Assembly: GCA_026985655.1 (NCBI GenBank) | Contig: JALSQB010000106.1 | Coordinates: forward strand, 1-9,108 | DNA length: 9,108 nt | Direction of reading: 5' to 3' | Source of the DNA: Campylobacteraceae bacterium | Lineage (GTDB): Bacteria > Campylobacterota > Campylobacteria > Campylobacterales > Sulfurovaceae | Shown here: positions 5,223 to 9,108 of the stretch, piece by piece | Numbering within the stretch: the stretch's first letter is position 1 | How the letters are laid out: the number at the start of each line of letters is the position of its first letter | Translations under genes and position numbers: made by a program | The notes under the pieces: generated by a model | The model's input: only the letters and a program-made list of their open reading frames with translations | What the model was told of the DNA's origin: nothing | The model's database searches: none

Positions 5223-5759
5223 ATGTTTAACAAAGCTTTAACAATTGCACTTTTAGCTACCTTACCTATGGTAGCACTCAATGCTGAGAACAATCAAACT
5301 AAGCAAAATATGATGACCAATCCTTTTGCAGATGACCCATTTTTTAAAGATTTTCAGAAAATTCAAGCTGACATGGATAAAATGATGCAAAACTTTAGAA
5401 GTCGTTCTACGATTGCTATGCCTAAAATGAATATGAATATCCCTTTTTCTAGTGGATTTTCAAGTAACATAAAAACTGATGTCAATGACAAAGGCGACTA
5501 CTATGAAGTAATTGCTGATTTGCCTGGCATGGAAAAAGCTAAGATTAATGTCAAAGCAGAAAAGGGAATGCTCTCTATTTCAGCCAAAAATGATGTTAAA
5601 AAAGAGGAGAAAAAAGATAATAAAATCATTCAACAAGAGCGTTTTGTAGGTTCATTTTATCGTTCTATGAGTCTTCCTAAAGATGCCGATGAAGAGAAAA
5701 TAAGTAGCAGTTATAAAAATGGTGTTTTAACGGTTAAAATTCCTAAAAAGAAAAAATAA
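5223..5759 (+). CDS. Exported (periplasmic) Hsp20-family protein with Met-rich arm
   Basis: 178 residues; AGGAG (5211-5215) is seven bases before the ATG. Residues 1-21 form a signal peptide (Lys4, hydrophobic core, cleavage expected after ALNA before Glu22), so unlike most sHsps it should act in the periplasm, presumably as a holdase for envelope proteins. The mature arm (22-80) is rich in Phe/Asp and in Met (30, 31, 51, 54, 55, 66, 69, 71). The alpha-crystallin domain (about 82-174) shows ADLPG at 98-102, FYRSMSLP at 145-152 and NGVLTVKIP at 166-174. The protein stops at once with KKKK, so there is no C-terminal extension and no separate I-x-I motif; assembly should differ from its two operon partners. 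It is the last gene of the operon and ends 8 bp from the convergent mutS2, with no terminator visible. Confidence 0.9.
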   Translation: MFNKALTIALLATLPMVALNAENNQTKQNMMTNPFADDPFFKDFQKIQADMDKMMQNFRSRSTIAMPKMNMNIPFSSGFSSNIKTDVNDKGDYYEVIADLPGMEKAKINVKAEKGMLSISAKNDVKKEEKKDNKIIQQERFVGSFYRSMSLPKDADEEKISSSYKNGVLTVKIPKKKK

Positions 5760-5767
5760 CCTAAGCC

Positions 5768-7972
5768 TTATAATTTTACCACTGTAATCCCTAAATTACC
5801 CTTTTGTCCATGAAAAGATTGGATTTTAGGGTAGGCTTTTAAATAGTCAATAATGACTTTTTTAAGCACTCCTCCCCCTGTTCCATGGATAATCTCCACT
5901 TCTGAAAAACCAGAAACCAAAGCATCAGATAGAAAAACATCTAACTTATCAATCGCTTCATCGGCATAACACCCAAGCAGTTTAATAGAAACACTTCCAC
6001 GACCAGACTTTTCAACATTGACCGTGGCTTTTGACTTTTTAGCTTCTTTTTTCTGTACACTTTCTAGGTAACGCAGTTGTGAAAGTGGCACACGCATTTT
6101 AAGTCCATCTACTTCTATGGTGGCTTCTTTGTTGCGTATGTTTAAAATTTCTCCTCTATTGGTACGATACTTTACTGTGTCGCCTATTTGCAAGACACGT
6201 TTGTTGGGTTGTTCTACTTTTTTAGCATGGGCTGAGAGTTTTTTCTGTTTATGGGCATCGTTAAGCAGTCGCCGTCCTTCGGTAGATTCTTTGGCTTTCA
6301 TCGCTTCTAAAGCACGTTTGGTCGCTGCATTGTAACGGTTTTCTAAAGTAGCAATGGCTTTACGTTGTTGCTCATTGAGTTTGGCTTCAATGTTCTCTAG
6401 GTTTTCTCTTTTTTGCTCAACGGCTTTTAAGTCAGCATCTATTTTTTCGAGTTTCAAACGCATTTCACGCTCTAGGGTGGTTGATTTTTCAATGAGTTCA
6501 TTGAGGTTCTCTTTGTCTTCACCGTACACCTCTTTGGCTTTTTGTACAATGTGTTCAGGCACTCCATAACGCTCAGCCGTCTCAAACGCATAAGACTTTC
6601 CAATGCTCCCTTGTAAAAAAGTGTAAGTAGGTTTACGGTTCTCCTCATCGTAAAGGGCTGCGATGAGTTCAACTTCATCATCGCTACTCATGAGCGATGC
6701 CAAACGTTTGTGGTGGGTAGTGACAATGAAGGTGATGCCTCTGTTCTTAAGCTCATCTAACATCACCCTAAAGAGTGACGCAGCTTCATCGGAATCGGTT
6801 CCTAGCTCAATCTCATCGACCCCAACAATGGCATTTTCTTTGTCAAATAATTTAGAAAATTCTACCATACGCCCTGCAAAGGTAGAGATGTCATTTTTAA
6901 CCGATTGAGGGTCGTCAATAACAGCTTCAATGCTTTTAAAGTGACCCACTTCAGTTTTTTCAGCATTACATTTAAAGGGCAGAAGATTTTTTGACATAAA
7001 AACAGCCGAGAGTAAAGATTTGAGTAACATCGTCTTACCACCAGCATTGACACCAGTTACGAGCATTACCGATTTTTCTAATTTAATTGAAACAGGTTTT
7101 GGGTTCTCAATGGCAGGGTGGCAAAAGGCTGAAAGGTTTACTACTTTTCGTTTTGAAGGCAAGATAAATTGGTAGTCATAGGCTTTAGCAAACATCACAC
7201 GTGCTTGATAGTGGTCAAATTTGTCATACTCACGGTTGATGTATCGCATAAACAAGTAATGCGTGTGTAAGGTTGCTGAAAAAGTTTGACAATAACGGTA
7301 AATGACCACCTCTTTACGGCTTAAGAGTGTAGCTTCTTTCTCTTTGAGGTGTGAGATGGCTTGAGGTAAAATGTAAAAAAATCCCCCAGCACTTCGCCCA
7401 ACAACAGAAGCTTTAAGCACTTTGTTAAAGCCACCACGCACCATAAGCGTCTCTTCACCATTAAAAAAATGAACTTGGGTATCGACCAGATACTCTTTGA
7501 GGCTAGAGGAGTGGGCGAGTTTATAGAGTTTGTCTTTGAGTTCAGCCTTGTTCGCTTTAAGTGCCTTTTCAATCTCATAGAGTTCAGGTTCACACTCTGG
7601 GTTAATGTTCCCCTCTGATGTAAAATACAAAATAATATTTGTAATATCATCATGCACACTTATCTCTTTTATCCACTTATTTAAAGGTTCAGGCAAAGAG
7701 GAGGCTTTAAGGGCGTTAAAATACTCAACTATCTGCACAAAAGCATAAATATCTTCTATGCCTAAAACGCCTTGTTTTTTAAGCCGATTGAGTTGCTCAT
7801 TAAGGTTAGGAACTTCTTTCATAGGTGGAAATTCAACAGAAAAAAGAGCTGAAATGTATTTAAAGTGCTGATTAATATCCCCTTGCATCTCAATCTCTTT
7901 CTCACGAGCATAGAAGCTTTTGAAGTTATTGATAAAGGTGTCAAGGTCTAGTTTTTGTGTTATGGTTTTCAT
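5768..7972 (-). CDS. mutS2: MutS2: MutS-family ATPase with C-terminal Smr domain
   Basis: 734 residues, somewhat shorter than Bacillus MutS2. The lever/clamp region carries the family stretch VVGRSAGGFFYILPQAI (190-206). The ATPase has Walker A GVNAGGKT (307-314), the STFAGRM signature (363-369), Walker B with Asp386-Glu387 followed by GTDSDEAASL, and the H-loop TTHH (418-421). A charged coiled coil spans about 485-585, then a KOW-like segment (592-638), then the Smr domain (660-734) with HGTGGGVLKK at 696-705. MutS2 proteins bind branched DNA and suppress recombination; in Bacillus, MutS2 also acts on collided ribosomes. The first Smr motif, LDLH or LDLR elsewhere, reads IKLLG (663-667), so the acidic residue tied to nuclease activity is absent. 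The ATG at 7970-7972 has no ribosome site and lies about where transcription should start. Divergent from glsA, convergent with the hsp20 operon. Confidence 0.93.
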   Translation of the reverse strand: MKTITQKLDLDTFINNFKSFYAREKEIEMQGDINQHFKYISALFSVEFPPMKEVPNLNEQLNRLKKQGVLGIEDIYAFVQIVEYFNALKASSLPEPLNKWIKEISVHDDITNIILYFTSEGNINPECEPELYEIEKALKANKAELKDKLYKLAHSSSLKEYLVDTQVHFFNGEETLMVRGGFNKVLKASVVGRSAGGFFYILPQAISHLKEKEATLLSRKEVVIYRYCQTFSATLHTHYLFMRYINREYDKFDHYQARVMFAKAYDYQFILPSKRKVVNLSAFCHPAIENPKPVSIKLEKSVMLVTGVNAGGKTMLLKSLLSAVFMSKNLLPFKCNAEKTEVGHFKSIEAVIDDPQSVKNDISTFAGRMVEFSKLFDKENAIVGVDEIELGTDSDEAASLFRVMLDELKNRGITFIVTTHHKRLASLMSSDDEVELIAALYDEENRKPTYTFLQGSIGKSYAFETAERYGVPEHIVQKAKEVYGEDKENLNELIEKSTTLEREMRLKLEKIDADLKAVEQKRENLENIEAKLNEQQRKAIATLENRYNAATKRALEAMKAKESTEGRRLLNDAHKQKKLSAHAKKVEQPNKRVLQIGDTVKYRTNRGEILNIRNKEATIEVDGLKMRVPLSQLRYLESVQKKEAKKSKATVNVEKSGRGSVSIKLLGCYADEAIDKLDVFLSDALVSGFSEVEIIHGTGGGVLKKVIIDYLKAYPKIQSFHGQKGNLGITVVKL

Positions 7973-7979
7973 TGTAAAA

Positions 7980-8008
7980 ATTATAACATAACAATGGTAT
8001 AATGTAAT
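7980..8008 (-). promoter_or_regulatory. mutS2 promoter, probably yielding a leaderless mRNA
   Basis: On the minus strand TATAAT (7980-7985) lies 17 bp from ATTACA (8003-8008), a 4 of 6 match to the -35 consensus. Only seven bases (TTTTACA) separate the -10 box from the ATG, so transcription should begin at or next to the start codon. Confidence 0.55.
7998..8003 (+). promoter_or_regulatory. -10 box of the glsA promoter
   Basis: TATAAT on the plus strand, overlapping the -35 element of the mutS2 promoter by one base. The start is expected near 8010 with a leader of about 37 nt. The best -35 candidate (TTGTAA, 7972-7977) is 20 bp away, which is long. Confidence 0.5.
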
Positions 8009-8046
8009 TTCAAAAGAATATTAAATAATTTTTAGGAAAGCACTTA

Positions 8047-8970
8047 GTGAACTACAAAAAAATACTAAAAGAGATAGAAAAAGAAATCCAAGAAGAGTTG
8101 GCTCACGGTAAAGTAGCTGACTACATTCCTGCTTTAGCAGAAGTTGAGCCGAATCAGTTTGCTATGACCATTACACTTGAAAGTGGGGAACAGTTTTCTG
8201 TGGGAAAGTCTAAAGAGCCTTTTTCCATACAAAGCATCTCTAAGGTTTTGGCTTTTTCATTGGCGATTGACACCTACTCTACAAGCCTTTACAAAAGGGT
8301 AGGTGTTGAACCATCAGGCTCTCCTTTTAATTCTTTGGTACAGTTGGAGTATGAAAATGGCATTCCTCGAAATCCTTTTATTAATGCAGGGGCTATTGTA
8401 GTGATGGACGCACTCATGAGCCATTTTGGAGGGGATTATGCTGCTTTGGAAAAAGTAATGAACTTTACCCGTGAAATATCGGATAATGCATCTATTCACT
8501 TTGATGCACTCGTCGCAAAATCGGAGATGGAACACGCTTCACGTAATTTGGCATTGTCTCAACTCATGAAAAGTTTTGGAAATTTTGAGAATGATGTGCA
8601 TGAAGTGGTAAGAACTTATTTTAAACAGTGTGCCATTTCAATGAGTACAGAAGATTTATCTCGTGCTATGATTTATTTGGCATTTAAAGGAAAAGACCCC
8701 ATTTCTAACAAAGAGTTTTTAACCGAAGCCCAAGCCAAAAGAATTAACGCACTCATGCTAACTTGTGGGCATTATGATGCAAGTGGAGAGTTTGCTTTTA
8801 ATGTTGGCTTACCTGCAAAATCTGGTGTGGGTGGGGGCATTGTGGCAGTTGTTCCTAATGTGATGAGCATTGCTGTTTGGTCACCAAAACTTAATGCTTA
8901 TGGTAACTCACATGTGGGGACATTGGCGTTACAGTTGTTTACGACAAAGACGGGTTTGAGTATTTTTTAA
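8047..8970 (+). CDS. glsA: Glutaminase (beta-lactamase-like serine glutaminase family)
   Basis: 307 residues from a GTG codon, close to the 308-310 of the E. coli enzymes. AGGAAAG (8034-8040) is the ribosome site; there is no usable in-frame ATG near it. The enzyme hydrolyses L-glutamine to glutamate and ammonia in the cytosol. The catalytic S-x-x-K reads SISK at 63-66. Other family blocks are EPSGSPFNSLVQLE (88-101), RNPFINAGAI (108-117, Asn113), SEMEHASRN (159-167), Tyr191, GHYDASGEFA (241-250) and GLPAKSGVGGGI (254-265). All ligand-binding positions I know of are present, so it should be active. It provides glutamate and ammonia; in E. coli the paralogue YbaS supports glutamine-dependent acid resistance, but no such role is shown here. 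Its stop overlaps the start of anmK, and it is divergent from mutS2. Confidence 0.95.
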   Translation: MNYKKILKEIEKEIQEELAHGKVADYIPALAEVEPNQFAMTITLESGEQFSVGKSKEPFSIQSISKVLAFSLAIDTYSTSLYKRVGVEPSGSPFNSLVQLEYENGIPRNPFINAGAIVVMDALMSHFGGDYAALEKVMNFTREISDNASIHFDALVAKSEMEHASRNLALSQLMKSFGNFENDVHEVVRTYFKQCAISMSTEDLSRAMIYLAFKGKDPISNKEFLTEAQAKRINALMLTCGHYDASGEFAFNVGLPAKSGVGGGIVAVVPNVMSIAVWSPKLNAYGNSHVGTLALQLFTTKTGLSIF

Positions 8971-9108
8971 TGCAACATTTATACATAGGCATTATGTCAG
9001 GGACAAGCTTAGATGGCGTAGATGTAGCACTTTGTGGGGTAGATGATAGCTCTTGCATTTTAGAAGCTTCTCATTTTTTAGCATTTGAAGAGAATTTTAA
9101 AAATGAAA
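8970..9108 (+). CDS. anmK: Anhydro-N-acetylmuramic acid kinase, 3' partial
   Basis: The first 46 codons are in the window. The product starts MQHLYIGIMSGTSLDGVDVA, the highly conserved AnmK opening whose GTSLDG (11-16) is the ATP phosphate-binding loop of this hexokinase-like fold. AnmK converts anhydroMurNAc to MurNAc-6-phosphate in cell-wall recycling. The ATG shares its A with the last base of the glsA TAA (TAATG), and the only purine tract upstream (GAG, 8957-8959) is weak, so translation probably depends on ribosomes finishing glsA. The gene runs off the window; the family is about 340-370 residues. Confidence 0.9.
   Translation, partial: MQHLYIGIMSGTSLDGVDVALCGVDDSSCILEASHFLAFEENFKNE

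Noticed and set aside
6679..6699. 7-bp inverted repeat CATCGCT/AGCGATG inside mutS2
   Set aside because: It lies within the ATPase coding region, has no T-run and encodes conserved-looking protein; likely chance.
1..9108. CRISPR array, tRNA/rRNA genes, integrase or IS element
   Set aside because: No regularly spaced repeats, no cloverleaf with a tRNA-like 3' end, and no transposase or integrase motifs were seen on either strand.

Overview
The window is AT-rich, gene-dense bacterial chromosome. It most resembles Campylobacterota (the sulfur-oxidising Sulfurimonas/Sulfurovum/Arcobacter side rather than a host-adapted Campylobacter). The reasons are the codon use, the short AAGGA ribosome sites, the well-conserved TATAAT boxes with poor -35 boxes, and the style of the MutS2, HtpX and YfdX proteins. 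This placement is inference; no rRNA or other lineage marker is present.

Layout. (1) 1-1602 (+): a KefB-type cation/proton antiporter with a C-terminal NAD-binding RCK domain, missing its first residues at the window edge. (2) 1615-4163 (-): three genes, namely the membrane metalloprotease HtpX, a secreted YfdX-family protein, and an unrecognised two-span membrane protein. (3) 4330-5759 (+): a tight operon of three different small heat-shock proteins, two cytosolic and one with a signal peptide. (4) 5768-7972 (-): the MutS2 ATPase/Smr protein. (5) 7998-9108 (+): glutaminase, then the start of anhydro-N-acetylmuramic acid kinase (anmK), overlapping by one base.

The main observation is regulatory. 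The three units htpX, yfdX and the hsp20 operon each carry the same 22-bp palindrome (arms ATGCWAC and GTAGCAT around a 4-bp centre) at the same place, 18-19 bp upstream of a TATAAT/TATACT box. Its centre therefore lies near -41.5, the position of a class II activator. The yfdX and hsp20 copies have identical 9-base arms, including the same asymmetry. Those two promoters also share a second dyad (TTAGYC/GRCTAA half-sites) starting 8 nt after the -10 box, at about +3 of the mRNA. This looks like an undescribed envelope/protein-stress regulon; the regulator is not in the window.

The gene set (antiporter, membrane protease, YfdX, several Hsp20s) resembles the transmissible locus of stress tolerance (tLST, or locus of heat resistance) of Gammaproteobacteria, but with a different order and without ClpK, FtsH, HdeD, thioredoxin, PsiE or DegP in view. 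Together the proteins would cover cytosol (two sHsps), inner membrane (HtpX, antiporter, unknown two-span protein) and periplasm (YfdX, exported sHsp). The mutS2, glsA and anmK genes look like ordinary chromosomal neighbours. Three start codons were moved from the longest open frame to the ATG with a proper ribosome site (yfdX 3453, membrane protein 4163, second hsp20 4781). No intergenic stretch exceeds 300 bases.
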